A stretch of 59,754 nucleotides of DNA from Candidatus Saccharimonadota bacterium (GTDB lineage Bacteria; Patescibacteriota; Saccharimonadia; Saccharimonadales; Saccharimonadaceae), in assembly GCA_900556885.1 (NCBI GenBank), contig UNSQ01000001.1, positions 1 to 59,754 on the forward strand. Direction: 5' to 3'. How positions within the stretch are numbered: position 1 is the first letter of the stretch; the number at the start of each line of letters is the position of its first letter. The notes beneath the pieces were generated by a model. It worked only from the letters and a program-made list of their open reading frames with translations, was not told where the DNA came from and searched no databases. The translations under genes and the position numbers were made by a program. Shown one piece after another: positions 1 through 9,001 of the stretch.

Positions 1-1
1 T

Positions 2-112
<111 letters not shown>

Positions 113-114
113 TC

Positions 115-150
115 CTCAAAATAAAGAAATTAAAACTCCATTATTTTGAG
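115..150. repeat. 10-bp inverted repeat after the methyltransferase gene
   Basis: CTCAAAATAA at 115-124 is the exact reverse complement of TTATTTTGAG at 141-150. The 16-nt loop is AT-rich and no T-run follows, so this may be a weak transcript end rather than a classical terminator. Confidence 0.4.
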
Positions 151-185
151 ATGACAACCTAAATTGGTTTTAAGGAGGTATTATA

Positions 186-803
186 TTGATAGAAAGCAGG
201 CCTGAGTTTGATAAAGTCACATCCTTTGATGAATTTAATAAATACTATTGGTATCGGGATGAACTTTCACAGATATGCAAGTCATTAGGGCTTGAATATA
301 GAGGGACCAAACAGGAACTTAATCATATTATTGAGCAGTACTTTAAGGGTAATTTGATTAAAAAGTCATCAGTAAAAAATGAAAAGAAGCAAGTTGAAAA
401 TATTACTTTAGAGACACCATTACTTGAATGTGGTTTTTCCTTTAACACAAAATTTAGAGAATATTTCTCCGCCGTAACAGGTATTACACCTTTTAAATTT
501 ACTGCTGATATGGCTACTGCTTGGAGAAAAGTAAAAAGAGAAAATGATTTGAGTTTTACGATTCAAGATATGCTGAAAGTTTATTATGGAAAATCGGATT
601 ATGCTAAATATGATAATTCGGTTTGTCAATGGAATCAATTTTTAAAGGATTTCTGTGCAGACGAAAATAGTCGCAACTATTCGAATAAGTTAAAAGTAGC
701 TGCTATTCTTTGGAAAGAAGTTAGAGATTCAAGAAATGAAAAAATTTATTCAAAGAATCTTTTGACTGAATATGCAGGAAAAATAAAAGAGTATCACAAT
801 TAG
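186..803 (+). CDS. SAP-domain-like protein (DUF6434-type), function unknown
   Basis: A 205-residue protein starting at TTG 186, chosen because a near-perfect AAGGAGG site lies 7 nt upstream. The N-terminal part (PEFDKVTSFDEFNKYYWY, then LSQICKSLGLEYRGTK) looks like the short helical SAP/DUF6434 module found in small Firmicutes proteins, usually linked to nucleic-acid binding. The C-terminal half is helical and rich in Lys, Asn and Tyr, and I do not recognise it. Base composition is clearly more AT-rich than the neighbouring genes and the gene uses a Firmicutes-like ribosome site, suggesting recent acquisition. Family call is from memory of the motif and only moderately sure. Confidence 0.6.
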   Translation: MIESRPEFDKVTSFDEFNKYYWYRDELSQICKSLGLEYRGTKQELNHIIEQYFKGNLIKKSSVKNEKKQVENITLETPLLECGFSFNTKFREYFSAVTGITPFKFTADMATAWRKVKRENDLSFTIQDMLKVYYGKSDYAKYDNSVCQWNQFLKDFCADENSRNYSNKLKVAAILWKEVRDSRNEKIYSKNLLTEYAGKIKEYHN

Positions 804-945
804 GTAATTTAGGTAATTCCTAACTTATTAACACCCAATGAGTAGTTAGTAAATGGATATTGGAAAGAGATATTGGAAAGACAGAGTATACTGTAGGTGA
901 AATGGTATTAGCTATCTAGCGCTCGGGTGTAGTATAATGACTTTC

Positions 946-1416
946 ATGACAAAAATCACCAACGGACGTATCATTACACAGAATTTAGATGGAACGGACC
1001 ATCTGGATTGTCTGTATCGCGTTTCCATAAAAGCTCTGATTTACAACGATGCTGGGCAGATTTTGGTTGTTAAAGAGGACGGGCGGCCGCTTTGGGATCT
1101 TCCTGGCGGCGGAATGGATTATGGTGAAACTTTTGAGTCGGCTTTGAAGCGGGAATTGTATGAAGAAGTTGGCTATAAGGGCAATCTTCGCTATCAGCTT
1201 TTTGATGCGTCGGACGAGATTTATATTGAGCGAATTGATGCTAATCAAATTTGTTTTTCTTGTCGTGTGTGGACGGAAAACTTTGATTTTTCAGCGGGCG
1301 TCGATGCGGACGAAGTGATGTTTATGGATCCTGAAGAGTTGCGACTCCAAGAGAGCGAGTCGGGTGCGCCGCTTCGATATAAAGTGCATTTGAAGTGGCA
1401 GAAATTGTGTGATTGA
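946..1416 (+). CDS. Nudix hydrolase
   Basis: 156 residues. The Nudix box is intact (GGGMDYGETF followed by RELYEEVGY, matching GX5EX7REUXEEXGU), so the protein should hydrolyse a nucleoside diphosphate linked to another moiety; the substrate cannot be read from sequence. The start is placed at ATG 946 rather than the in-frame ATG 937, because TATAAT occupies 933-938 and 937 would sit inside it. From 946 the gene has the 7-nt gap between -10 box and start seen throughout this window, implying a leaderless mRNA. Confidence 0.88.
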   Translation: MTKITNGRIITQNLDGTDHLDCLYRVSIKALIYNDAGQILVVKEDGRPLWDLPGGGMDYGETFESALKRELYEEVGYKGNLRYQLFDASDEIYIERIDANQICFSCRVWTENFDFSAGVDADEVMFMDPEELRLQESESGAPLRYKVHLKWQKLCD

Positions 1417-1448
1417 CTTTTTCCATAAAATAGTATAGAATATCAGGC

Positions 1449-2066
1449 ATGGAAAAAAGTACAGGCGGCGTATCTTTTGATATTAGATTTATTGACTCTG
1501 GTAATGGCTCAGAGAATTATTCCTCTGTTGAAAGTCGGCGCTTGATTGGAATCTATGATGGCGATTGGTATTTGGAGGAAGATGGGACTGTGAATGCGTC
1601 CATGGCGTTTGCTAGAAGAGTGGGTGATATTCGTAGTCATGGGAATTTGATAGAAAAGGTTCGCGGAATTGGTGAGAGTATGGCGCGAGTGTCTATTTCA
1701 GAGTGTCTGGCGGTTGAAGATGAGGTGAAGGTAAGTGGCTGGCTATTAGCTGATCCTATGTCGCATAGTGGAATTTCTTTCTTGCGCAAAGTAATACCAA
1801 CCGAGCTTGTCGTCCCTGATTCCATTGAAAATAACCCTGACGACGATCAGAAGTTAGAGATCGTCAGGCTTGCTTTGCGCGTCGGAGCCGTGGCTTTGCA
1901 TTGTGTAGGACTGTCATTAGAAGAGCTTAAGGAATCGCCTACTGAGAGTTTCTCTCCGGATAAAGTGGATGAATTTGTTTCTCGTTTTCATGGCAATGTG
2001 GATTTTGGCAGCAAGTGGAGAGAATATAAGAAGATAGCCAAAGATTTGACGTATGAGGAAAACTGA
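1449..2066 (+). CDS. Hypothetical protein, paralogue of the next gene
   Basis: 205 residues, no recognised domain, no signal peptide or membrane segment. A promoter-like TTGACT (1413-1418) and TATAGA (1434-1439) lie just upstream. The C-terminal part (RVGAVALHCVGLSLEEL, then FSPDKVDEF) matches the C-terminal part of the following gene (RVAAVAVGLCLKTPLQEL, then FSAEELVEA), so the two look like diverged tandem copies. It overlaps the next gene by 14 nt, so the two are translated from one message. Probably cytoplasmic; no function can be assigned. Confidence 0.7.
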   Translation: MEKSTGGVSFDIRFIDSGNGSENYSSVESRRLIGIYDGDWYLEEDGTVNASMAFARRVGDIRSHGNLIEKVRGIGESMARVSISECLAVEDEVKVSGWLLADPMSHSGISFLRKVIPTELVVPDSIENNPDDDQKLEIVRLALRVGAVALHCVGLSLEELKESPTESFSPDKVDEFVSRFHGNVDFGSKWREYKKIAKDLTYEEN

Positions 2067-2538
2067 TAATTACGGCGCCAGGGTTAATATCGAGAATATT
2101 ATGGAGGGCGAAGTCAACGAGGATTTGTTATTTGCTTTATTGACTAGATTAGTTGTTAAGGACGAGGTTCTCGATATGGATGTAATGTTGGCTAGTCGCT
2201 GTCATGAGTATTCAGGACATATCATGTTAGCAGAGAAGCGCCTCCCTAGCCAGTCCACATCCATACAATCGCCATTTCAGTTTCCGTATGATAGGGTTGA
2301 GCTGCGAAGCTGGCGGGATGGGTGGGGTGTACATTCTGTTGGAGGGATAAGAGGAGGATTCAGGAAGAATGCTTATTTTTCTTCAGATAATGCGGAATAT
2401 CTCATGAGACGAGTGGCTGCCGTGGCTGTTGGGCTTTGCTTGAAAACGCCTTTACAAGAGCTGGATTCTGTCAAGGAGTTTTCAGCTGAGGAACTGGTAG
2501 AGGCGTGGCCGAGGCTTAGATACGGAATTTACATTTAA
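2053..2538 (+). CDS. Hypothetical protein, paralogue of the previous gene
   Basis: 161 residues beginning at ATG 2053 inside the end of the preceding gene. No known domain. The shared C-terminal helix pattern with its upstream neighbour suggests duplication; the N-terminal half also aligns loosely (NIENIMEG...VVKDEV against NLIEKVRG...AVEDEV). A Trp/Arg/Gly-rich middle (LRSWRDGWGVHS) is specific to this copy. Soluble and moderately acidic. Function unknown. Confidence 0.65.
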   Translation: MRKTDNYGARVNIENIMEGEVNEDLLFALLTRLVVKDEVLDMDVMLASRCHEYSGHIMLAEKRLPSQSTSIQSPFQFPYDRVELRSWRDGWGVHSVGGIRGGFRKNAYFSSDNAEYLMRRVAAVAVGLCLKTPLQELDSVKEFSAEELVEAWPRLRYGIYI

Positions 2539-2562
2539 TATCGCCGTTGCTATAATAATCAT

Positions 2563-3231
2563 ATGCATATTATTCTTGGTGGGACGAGTGGGCTTGGATT
2601 AGAGATGGCGAAGCAGCTGCGGGAACGTGGTGAGCGTGTGCTGGTCCTGGGTAAGACTCATAATCCGCAGAAGCACGGCGAAGGTTTTCCATTGGATGTT
2701 TATTATTCGGATCAAGTGGAGTCGGCGTCGGCGCGAATTGAGCAGATTTTAAACGGCGATGATATTGATCAATTTGTGTGGGCGGCTGGATATGGCTGGC
2801 GCGGCAATTTTGAAGATCAGCCGAGCGTTCGCAGTATGGCGGAAGTCAATTTTTCGGGCGCGTTGCCGCTGGTTCAATGGGCTTGGCGTAAGATGTCAAC
2901 GCAGAATCGCAAGTCTGTACTGACGATTATCGGGTCGACAAGTAGCGTTAAAGCGCGCTCAGATGAAGCTGTGTACGTTGCGACGAAGCACGCTCAAGCG
3001 GGTTTGGCGCGAAGTTTGGGAATGCAGGCAGATGAACAAAAACTTCCAGTTAGGGTTGCGCTATTTTTGCCGGGCGCCATGAAAACTCCGTTTTGGAATG
3101 GGCGCGATCTTCCGGCTGACTATGTGTTTTTCAACGATCCTGCGAAAATTGCCACGCACATTATCAACGCGATTGATTGTCAGCAGCAGCCATTCTTGGA
3201 ATGGGCGTTGCCAAAAGGTACGTTGGTTTAG
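2563..3231 (+). CDS. SDR-family short-chain dehydrogenase/reductase
   Basis: 222 residues with a Rossmann fold. The N-terminal MHIILGGTSGLGLEMAKQL carries the TGxxxGxG-type nucleotide-binding loop (here GGTSGLG). The catalytic region shows IIGSTSS followed by YVATKHA, giving the Ser...YxxxK set. It should reduce or oxidise a carbonyl/hydroxyl using NAD(P); the substrate is unknown. TATAAT at 2551-2556 lies 6 nt before the ATG, so the message is probably leaderless. The reading frame ends 26 nt before yvcK, whose own -10 box lies in between. Confidence 0.85.
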   Translation: MHIILGGTSGLGLEMAKQLRERGERVLVLGKTHNPQKHGEGFPLDVYYSDQVESASARIEQILNGDDIDQFVWAAGYGWRGNFEDQPSVRSMAEVNFSGALPLVQWAWRKMSTQNRKSVLTIIGSTSSVKARSDEAVYVATKHAQAGLARSLGMQADEQKLPVRVALFLPGAMKTPFWNGRDLPADYVFFNDPAKIATHIINAIDCQQQPFLEWALPKGTLV

Positions 3232-3257
3232 GCTTTCCAAGGTGCTATAATTCAAGC

Positions 3258-4274
3258 ATGACAAATGGTTCGAATAATGATTATTTTGGGGTAAAAGTTG
3301 TAGTTATCGGCGGCGGAACAGGAAGTTTCACGTTGCTTTCTGGATTGAAAAAATATACACACAGTATTACGGCGTTGGTCAATATGGTCGACGATGGCGG
3401 CTCAACTGGCGTGTTGCGCGATGAATTGGGCGTGTTGCCAGCGGGCGACGTCAGGCAATGCTTGGTGGCGCTAAGTACTTCGCCGAAAGTTCGTGATTTG
3501 TTCAATTACCGATTTGGCGAGGGCAGCATGAAAGGTCACGCGTTCGGCAATTTATTCATGGCGGCGCTGGAAAAGATGACAGGGAGTTTTGCTGATGCAG
3601 TGGAATTGGCTAGCGAAGTTTTGGGCGTCAATGGTCGAGTTTATCCGATTACTCTGGACGATACGACAATGTCGATTAAGCTGAAGGACGGCACGGTTGT
3701 TGATGGTCAGCATGCGGCTGAGTCGCTAAAGATTCCACGTGGCGAGCGTCCGTGGTTAGAGCTTAAACCGCCAGCTACGATTAACCCGCGAGCTCGTCAA
3801 GCGATTTTGGATGCCGATTTGGTGGTAATTGCGCCGGGGCTTTTATATGGTAGTTTGGCGCCAGCGTTGTTGGTTCGAGGTGTTACTCGAGCGCTTGCTG
3901 AAACGAAGGCGAAGAAAGTCTATGTTTGCAATTTGGTTACCAAGCCAACGCAGACTGATGGATTTACCGTGGCGGATTTTGCGGATGAAATTGAGCGATT
4001 TTCAGGGGTGAATATGGATTATGTGCTTTACAATAATCATCGTCCGCCAGAGGAATTGATAAAGAAATATGCCCACGACGGCGAATATTTGGTCGAGTGG
4101 GATAAGGAATTGCTGAAGAAAAAGCATTATTACGCGTCGGGCAAGCGTCTGATTGCTGATGACGTGTGGGTCAATACGAACTCCAGCAGCGATCCATTGG
4201 CGGCTCAACGTAGCCTAATTCGTCACGATGCCGACAGAGTAGCGCGCGAATTGATGCGGATTTATTTTGCGTAG
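3258..4274 (+). CDS. yvcK: YvcK/CofD-like gluconeogenesis factor
   Basis: 338 residues. The hallmark KVVVIGGGTGSFTLLSGL followed by VNMVDDGGSTG and LGVLPAGDVRQCL is diagnostic of the YvcK/CofD family. In Bacillus the protein is a UDP-sugar-binding regulator of cell-wall synthesis and gluconeogenic growth. An upstream in-frame GTG-type start would add 27 residues overlapping the previous gene. ATG 3258 is chosen because TATAAT at 3246-3251 precedes it by 6 nt. Family members are often next to rapZ and whiA; neither is present here. Confidence 0.92.
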   Translation: MTNGSNNDYFGVKVVVIGGGTGSFTLLSGLKKYTHSITALVNMVDDGGSTGVLRDELGVLPAGDVRQCLVALSTSPKVRDLFNYRFGEGSMKGHAFGNLFMAALEKMTGSFADAVELASEVLGVNGRVYPITLDDTTMSIKLKDGTVVDGQHAAESLKIPRGERPWLELKPPATINPRARQAILDADLVVIAPGLLYGSLAPALLVRGVTRALAETKAKKVYVCNLVTKPTQTDGFTVADFADEIERFSGVNMDYVLYNNHRPPEELIKKYAHDGEYLVEWDKELLKKKHYYASGKRLIADDVWVNTNSSSDPLAAQRSLIRHDADRVARELMRIYFA

Positions 4275-4322
4275 ATTCCAGGGCTTGATAATTTCCCATT
4301 ACTATGATATAATGCAAGGGTT

Positions 4323-5966
4323 GTGTCAAGTGAAAATTGTATTTTGAACGAAAAAGAGATCATACCTGCAGAAGAGGTTTTTCATGAATCATGTCGTAAG
4401 GTTTTAGACGGCTATATTAGTTGCACTGAAGGTGAGCGCAAGGATTTTAAGGAGCATGCTTACCGAGTACATAAAATCGTAAAAGCATATACGGGTGACG
4501 ATTTACCACCAGAGGCGGCTTCGTTGTCATTGATTCACGACGTTGCTGATAGGATGTTTAATAAAAAGAGCACAAAATATAACGATACGTGGGCCAGGAA
4601 TGCCGCAGATGCACTTTATGGGTTCATGGATGATGAAAAGATTAGCCATGAGCAGTTGGAGTATTCCGCAAGTTTACTGGCTGATATGGCTAAAATTGAA
4701 CAAAGTGCGGCTCATCATCGCAGGCAGATGGCTGAAATTGCTAAAGAAGAGTCTAATGAAGATTATCGAAAAATATACCCCTTGGTTGCCGAGCGACATA
4801 GGGGCAAGGTTTCTCCTAAGCAGTGGGCGATTGCTCAGCCACTTCTAGATCTTGATCATATGAGATTAGAGATGGATAAGGTTAATATCGAGGCGTTTAT
4901 AATAAAAGGCGCTGAGATAATGGATAATTTGCAATATCCGTCGTCAAAGAGGGAATCTGCAGTTTTACAGGATGTATTGGAAGCTGAGTCATTCTATGCT
5001 CCAATTCTTGAGGCGATGGGATATGAGGCTTTTTCTGCAGAACTACGTAGTGTGGCTAAAGTAAGGCGACTGATTGGTCAAGGCAAGGAAGGCCTTGTTA
5101 AAAGCGCTAAAGAGACACAAGACAAGGTTCTGCAGGTTGGTATAGAGAAAATTACAGACAAGATATTTGGTGTGAATGACGGTACTATCAATTACGCTAT
5201 TCGTAAAGATGAGGATTCTGGTGAATATTCTACTCACATGGGGGAATTTGCGGCTGATACCAAATATGGCAATATGCTTGCTGGAAACTGGCGTATTAAA
5301 ACTGTAGGATCGCTTGCGGATAAACTTAAGGGTGGCGACGGAATTATGGATATTGTCGGCATGATGGTGATATCCAAAGACCGTGAAACGACAGCTTGTG
5401 ATTTTGCGCATTTTATTGCCGACAGGTTAAAAGAATTTAGGTCGGTGTGCGCTCGAAACAAAAACAAACCTATATATATTCAGGGAACTAAAGAGTATGT
5501 TGATATTGTGGAGCGTAATCTTCGCGAATTGGGCGTTAGTTCGGATGAGTATTTGGTAAAAATTGATACCGATGAAAAATGTGAAAAACGTGGATATTCT
5601 ATCTATGAAATATCTAAAGTAACATTTGCCGTGGATGTTGATGGTGTTGAGATCCCAGTTGAAATACAGTTTATTACAAAAGACGAGCGACGCCGTGCGC
5701 GTACGGAGGAAGTGTCTCATATTGTTTATAAATATCTACAATCTCAAGGTTTTGGTAAGGATAACTTAGAAGGAGAGACGGCTCGTCAGCGTGTCGAGAG
5801 AATGAAAATAGTCAGTCTTGCGAAAGAGGTCTTAGGCGCGCTACACAAGCGACGTTATGACATGAAAAATAGCAAAAACACTGGCGATCTTGGGCTTAAT
5901 CCGAAGTCTCTGTCTAATGAAGATAAGTTTATTGAGAGCCTAATTGATTTACGAGCTGACAATTAA
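4323..5966 (+). CDS. Divergent RelA/SpoT-homologue (RSH) protein
   Basis: 547 residues starting at GTG 4323, 9 nt after TATAAT 4308-4313. The order is that of long RSH enzymes that make and degrade (p)ppGpp. An HD-type hydrolase region has His45 and His72-Asp73 (SLIHDVADR), then GAEIMDNLQ near 197-204 in place of the usual LADRLHNMR. A synthetase region has WRIKTVGSLADKL (Arg324, Lys326, Ser330, Lys334) and VEIQF near 455. The usual RVI arginine after the Asp motif is Met here (DIVGMMVI), and the usual GYxxxH is GYSIYE, so synthetase activity is doubtful. There is no TGS or ACT domain. The call is by motif order; overall identity to known RSH is clearly low. Confidence 0.65.
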   Translation: MSSENCILNEKEIIPAEEVFHESCRKVLDGYISCTEGERKDFKEHAYRVHKIVKAYTGDDLPPEAASLSLIHDVADRMFNKKSTKYNDTWARNAADALYGFMDDEKISHEQLEYSASLLADMAKIEQSAAHHRRQMAEIAKEESNEDYRKIYPLVAERHRGKVSPKQWAIAQPLLDLDHMRLEMDKVNIEAFIIKGAEIMDNLQYPSSKRESAVLQDVLEAESFYAPILEAMGYEAFSAELRSVAKVRRLIGQGKEGLVKSAKETQDKVLQVGIEKITDKIFGVNDGTINYAIRKDEDSGEYSTHMGEFAADTKYGNMLAGNWRIKTVGSLADKLKGGDGIMDIVGMMVISKDRETTACDFAHFIADRLKEFRSVCARNKNKPIYIQGTKEYVDIVERNLRELGVSSDEYLVKIDTDEKCEKRGYSIYEISKVTFAVDVDGVEIPVEIQFITKDERRRARTEEVSHIVYKYLQSQGFGKDNLEGETARQRVERMKIVSLAKEVLGALHKRRYDMKNSKNTGDLGLNPKSLSNEDKFIESLIDLRADN

Positions 5967-5993
5967 CAACTTGCGCGTGATATAATCATACTA

Positions 5994-6419
5994 ATGACGA
6001 CTTACTATACTGACGGCTCTGCTTCGCCGAATCCCGGTCCAGGTGGGTTTGCGGTTATTCGTGATCTTCAGCCTTATATTTTGGGATCGGAAGATGGCGA
6101 GACGACGAATATTCGCATGGAGGGCAAAGCTTTAATTGCGGCATTGAAAGATGCTAATGGCGCGCCGTGCGTGATTTATTCTGATAGTGAATTTTGGATT
6201 AACGTGGTCACCAAGTGGGCGCCGGGCTGGGAAAAGCGCGGCTGGACGAAGAAGAGTGGCGAGATTAAAAATCTGGATATTGTGCGTGAACTGTACGAAT
6301 TATATTCAAACTCTCAGGCGGATTTGCGTTGGGTGCGCGGTCATGAGGGCGACGAAGGGAATGAACTAGCGGACGAATGGGCTAATCGAGCGCGTGAAGG
6401 CGAGAGATTGGCTAAATAA
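5994..6419 (+). CDS. rnhA: Ribonuclease HI
   Basis: 141 residues, the usual length for RNase HI. It cleaves the RNA strand of RNA-DNA hybrids. Visible active-site elements are TDGSASPNPGPGG (first Asp), the Glu in RMEGKALIAAL, YSDSEFWIN (Asp) and WVRGHEGDEGNELAD with the final His and Asp. The stretch PGWEKRGWTKK matches the basic handle segment seen in E. coli RNase HI. TATAAT at 5981-5986 sits 7 nt before the start. Confidence 0.93.
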   Translation: MTTYYTDGSASPNPGPGGFAVIRDLQPYILGSEDGETTNIRMEGKALIAALKDANGAPCVIYSDSEFWINVVTKWAPGWEKRGWTKKSGEIKNLDIVRELYELYSNSQADLRWVRGHEGDEGNELADEWANRAREGERLAK

Positions 6420-6458
6420 CTGCTAGCGACATCTGATAAAAATTGCTATACTAGAAAA

Positions 6459-7436
6459 ATGGAAGAAGTGAGGGAAACGACTGATATTTTTTTGTGGGCA
6501 AATCAAAATGACGCAAAAAAGAATGATTTACAGATAGAGCTGTTCTTATTTAGCAAAAATTACACGCCATATTTTATGCCGATAAAAGGCGATGTTGAGC
6601 AACAGCTCAGACCGTTGTTCTTGTTTGATTATATCAATCAGGTCAATTTGGGTGCGGGCACTGGACTGAGCGTTCGCGATTATGAATTGAGCGAATCGGA
6701 AGACAATGTTTTATTGAGGACTGATTTGGAAAAGGTTGGGCGAGCTGAAACGTTGATTCATCTAATCGAGCATGAACGTCACGACATCGTGGAGTTTTCG
6801 GAAACTGAGCACGAATTCAAGCGCATGAAGGGAATTGTGGCGCGATTTACCGATCCGAACAACCCTGACGCAATATTTTACACGGTTAAGCTAATCCAGC
6901 AAGGTCAGACGCTGAAGAGTGCGTTGGCTTGGGAATTTTCTGATGGCAAATTTGGTTCATTTAATGCGGAGGTTGGTTTTAAGGTTCCGGATGATAATCA
7001 AGTTTTGATTGTCGGTAAAGATATTTTTGCGTTTAATCCTGGAAAATTTGAGCGAATGTTTGGCTATGAATATAAAAAGCAGGTGATTGCTGATAAAAAA
7101 GTAGCGGAAATTGAGAAGGAATATAAGCTAAGTTTTCCGGAGGGAATGGATCTTAATGCGTTGGTGAAGGAGCGCAAAAAGACGATTAATAAATTGCAGA
7201 AATTGGAAATCGGCGCAGTTAAACAGGAAGATGTTTTGGACTATGCTGATGAGATGCAATTGGAATTGATGAGCGATGATAACGGCGCGATTATTATCAT
7301 GGACGGCAATGATTTGGATATGTTCGTAAATCTCATCAATGAGGATTATATCGAGAGTAAAATCACGGGCAAGCGTTACGAAATTAAGTCGAAGAAGCTG
7401 CTCGGCGAGCCAGAAGGCGAGCCACCACGAGGCTAA
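6459..7436 (+). CDS. DUF4868 (KwaB-like) protein
   Basis: 325 residues, soluble. The segment VLIVGKDIFAFNPGKFERMF followed by GYEYKKQVIADK and a helical hairpin with KTINKLQKLE is the pattern I associate with DUF4868, the domain of the Kiwa anti-phage protein KwaB. The middle (SDGKFGSFNAEVGFK) also fits. The partner KwaA, a small membrane protein, is not present; instead a PIF1/RecD-like helicase starts 2 nt after this gene. TATACT at 6447-6452 lies 6 nt before the ATG. The domain call is by eye, so a defence role is inference. Confidence 0.55.
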   Translation: MEEVRETTDIFLWANQNDAKKNDLQIELFLFSKNYTPYFMPIKGDVEQQLRPLFLFDYINQVNLGAGTGLSVRDYELSESEDNVLLRTDLEKVGRAETLIHLIEHERHDIVEFSETEHEFKRMKGIVARFTDPNNPDAIFYTVKLIQQGQTLKSALAWEFSDGKFGSFNAEVGFKVPDDNQVLIVGKDIFAFNPGKFERMFGYEYKKQVIADKKVAEIEKEYKLSFPEGMDLNALVKERKKTINKLQKLEIGAVKQEDVLDYADEMQLELMSDDNGAIIIMDGNDLDMFVNLINEDYIESKITGKRYEIKSKKLLGEPEGEPPRG

Positions 7437-7437
7437 A

Positions 7438-8703
7438 ATGGATCAAGAATTAGCGCTGGCTATTTTGCTGAGCGGTCGGTCGGCGTTGCTGACTGGTGCG
7501 GCTGGAACGGGTAAAACTCACCTGTTGAATACTTTTATTGCGCAGGCACGAAAACGGGGTAAAAAGGTATCGGTAACGGCGACAACTGGTCTGGCGGCGA
7601 CGCACCTTGGTGGTAATACTATTCACAGTTGGAGTGGCATTGGTGTGAATGATCATTTGCCGAACAATTTTTTTGAACGATTGTCAAAAACGCGGCGTGA
7701 TGTGATTTCTAAAACTGACGTGCTGATTATTGACGAGATTTCAATGCTTCACGATTTTCGGCTGGATATGATTGATAAAGTTTTACGAACCGTCAGGGAA
7801 AATGATCAGCCGTTTGGTGGTATTCAGTTGGTGATGAGCGGCGATTTTTTTCAATTGCCGCCAGTGAATCGTCCGAACGAGCAGGGCGGTGGATTTGTGG
7901 TTTATTCTGATGCTTGGCAAGAACTTCAGCCGGCGGTTTTATATTTGGAGCGACAATATCGTCAGAATGATGAGCAGCTTTTGGAGATTCTGACCGCTCT
8001 AAGAACTGGCGATGTTAGGCGACGTCACGTCGAGGCGTTGCTGGCGCGCACGGAAATTGAGCCGCCAGATGGTGATATCACAGAACTGCACACCGTAAAC
8101 GTCGATGTTGATGATATCAATATTCAAAAATTGGCGGAATTGCCAGGGGAAGAACGTTCGTATCAACAGACGACGACGGGCTCGAAAATTTATGTAGAGA
8201 ATCTGCAAAGGTCAGTTTTGGCTCCAGAAAATCTGGTGATTAAGCTGGGTGCGTTGGTGATGGCGGTTAAAAATTCGCCGCAAAAATTATATGCCAATGG
8301 AAGTATTGGCACGGTTGTTGATTTCGAGCCGCTGACGGAATATCCGGTTGTTGAATTTCGAGATGGTCGTCGGGTGACGATGGTACCGGATGTTTGGGAA
8401 TTGCGAGACGGAGAGCGCAAACGAGCGAGTATTTCTCAGGTGCCTCTGCGTTTGGCGTGGGCGATAACGGTTCACAAAAGTCAGGGAATGACGCTGGATG
8501 CGGCTAAGATTGACCTGAGAAAGGCGTTTGTCGAAGGTATGGGCTACGTGGCTTTGAGTCGCGTGCGAGATCTGGATAATTTGTATTTGTATGGAATTAA
8601 CCGTAGGGCGCTGGAAGTTTCTCCTGACGCGCTGGCAATCGATGAGGTTTTGAGGCGGGCGAGTAGGGAGTTTGTCGAGAGATATAGGGATTGTAGCCTT
8701 TAG
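7438..8703 (+). CDS. PIF1/RecD-like superfamily 1 DNA helicase
   Basis: 421 residues starting at ATG 7438, directly after the DUF4868 gene; an upstream in-frame start would overlap that gene by about 100 nt. Helicase motifs in order are GAAGTGKTHLL (Walker A), VTATTGLAA (motif Ia), VLIIDEISMLHD (Walker B), GDFFQLPPVN (motif III), RQNDEQ (motif IV region), WAITVHKSQGMTLD (motif V) and VALSRVRDLDNLYL (motif VI). This is the PIF1/Dda-type 5'-3' helicase arrangement. Such helicases unwind DNA and displace bound proteins. Tight coupling to the DUF4868 gene suggests a shared role. Confidence 0.85.
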   Translation: MDQELALAILLSGRSALLTGAAGTGKTHLLNTFIAQARKRGKKVSVTATTGLAATHLGGNTIHSWSGIGVNDHLPNNFFERLSKTRRDVISKTDVLIIDEISMLHDFRLDMIDKVLRTVRENDQPFGGIQLVMSGDFFQLPPVNRPNEQGGGFVVYSDAWQELQPAVLYLERQYRQNDEQLLEILTALRTGDVRRRHVEALLARTEIEPPDGDITELHTVNVDVDDINIQKLAELPGEERSYQQTTTGSKIYVENLQRSVLAPENLVIKLGALVMAVKNSPQKLYANGSIGTVVDFEPLTEYPVVEFRDGRRVTMVPDVWELRDGERKRASISQVPLRLAWAITVHKSQGMTLDAAKIDLRKAFVEGMGYVALSRVRDLDNLYLYGINRRALEVSPDALAIDEVLRRASREFVERYRDCSL

Positions 8704-8789
8704 ATCCCATTAATAGTTTCTTGAATAGAGTGCTGGAGCTTATCGCTATTGATTTATTGAGGATTATTTACTATGCTGATGCTAAGAGC

Positions 8790-8838
8790 CACCGGAACTA
8801 AATCGCCTTACTTGAGCGGTTCGCCGGTGTTCTTTTTA
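8790..8838 (+). terminator. Hairpin with T-run after the helicase gene
   Basis: CACCGG at 8790-8795 pairs with CCGGTG at 8824-8829, and the inner AAC/GTT extends the stem. A T-rich run (TTCTTTTTAT) follows directly. It lies about 90 nt past the helicase stop and plausibly ends that transcript. Confidence 0.6.
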
Positions 8839-8958
8839 TGTCGTTAAAAGCGTATACTAGTTTGTCCTTCAATTGTAGGCTGGTCTGAAATAACTTTAAG
8901 TGCTAGTCCATTGTCTAAAACCACTAATAGCGTAGGCTTACATCAACTTAACACTAGG

Positions 8959-8990
8959 CTTTTCCACAAAAATGTGGAAAAGTTTTTATT
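8959..8990 (+). terminator. Rho-independent terminator before mraZ
   Basis: CTTTTCCAC (8959-8967) pairs perfectly with GTGGAAAAG (8974-8982) around a 6-nt loop, followed by TTTTTATT. It insulates the mraZ promoter from upstream transcription. Confidence 0.8.
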
Positions 8991-9001
8991 TGATGCAAAA
9001 A

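Larger units (their letters stand above)
8704..9001 (+). other. Intergenic region with two terminators and a possible small RNA
   Basis: No ORF. Between the two hairpin terminators there is a TATACT at 8853-8858 with a poor -35 (TTCTTT near 8830). If active, it would yield a roughly 120-nt RNA ending at the terminator at 8959-8990. I recognise no known RNA family in it. Confidence 0.35.

Noticed and set aside
937..945. Nudix start at ATG 937
   Set aside because: That ATG is within the TATAAT box at 933-938.
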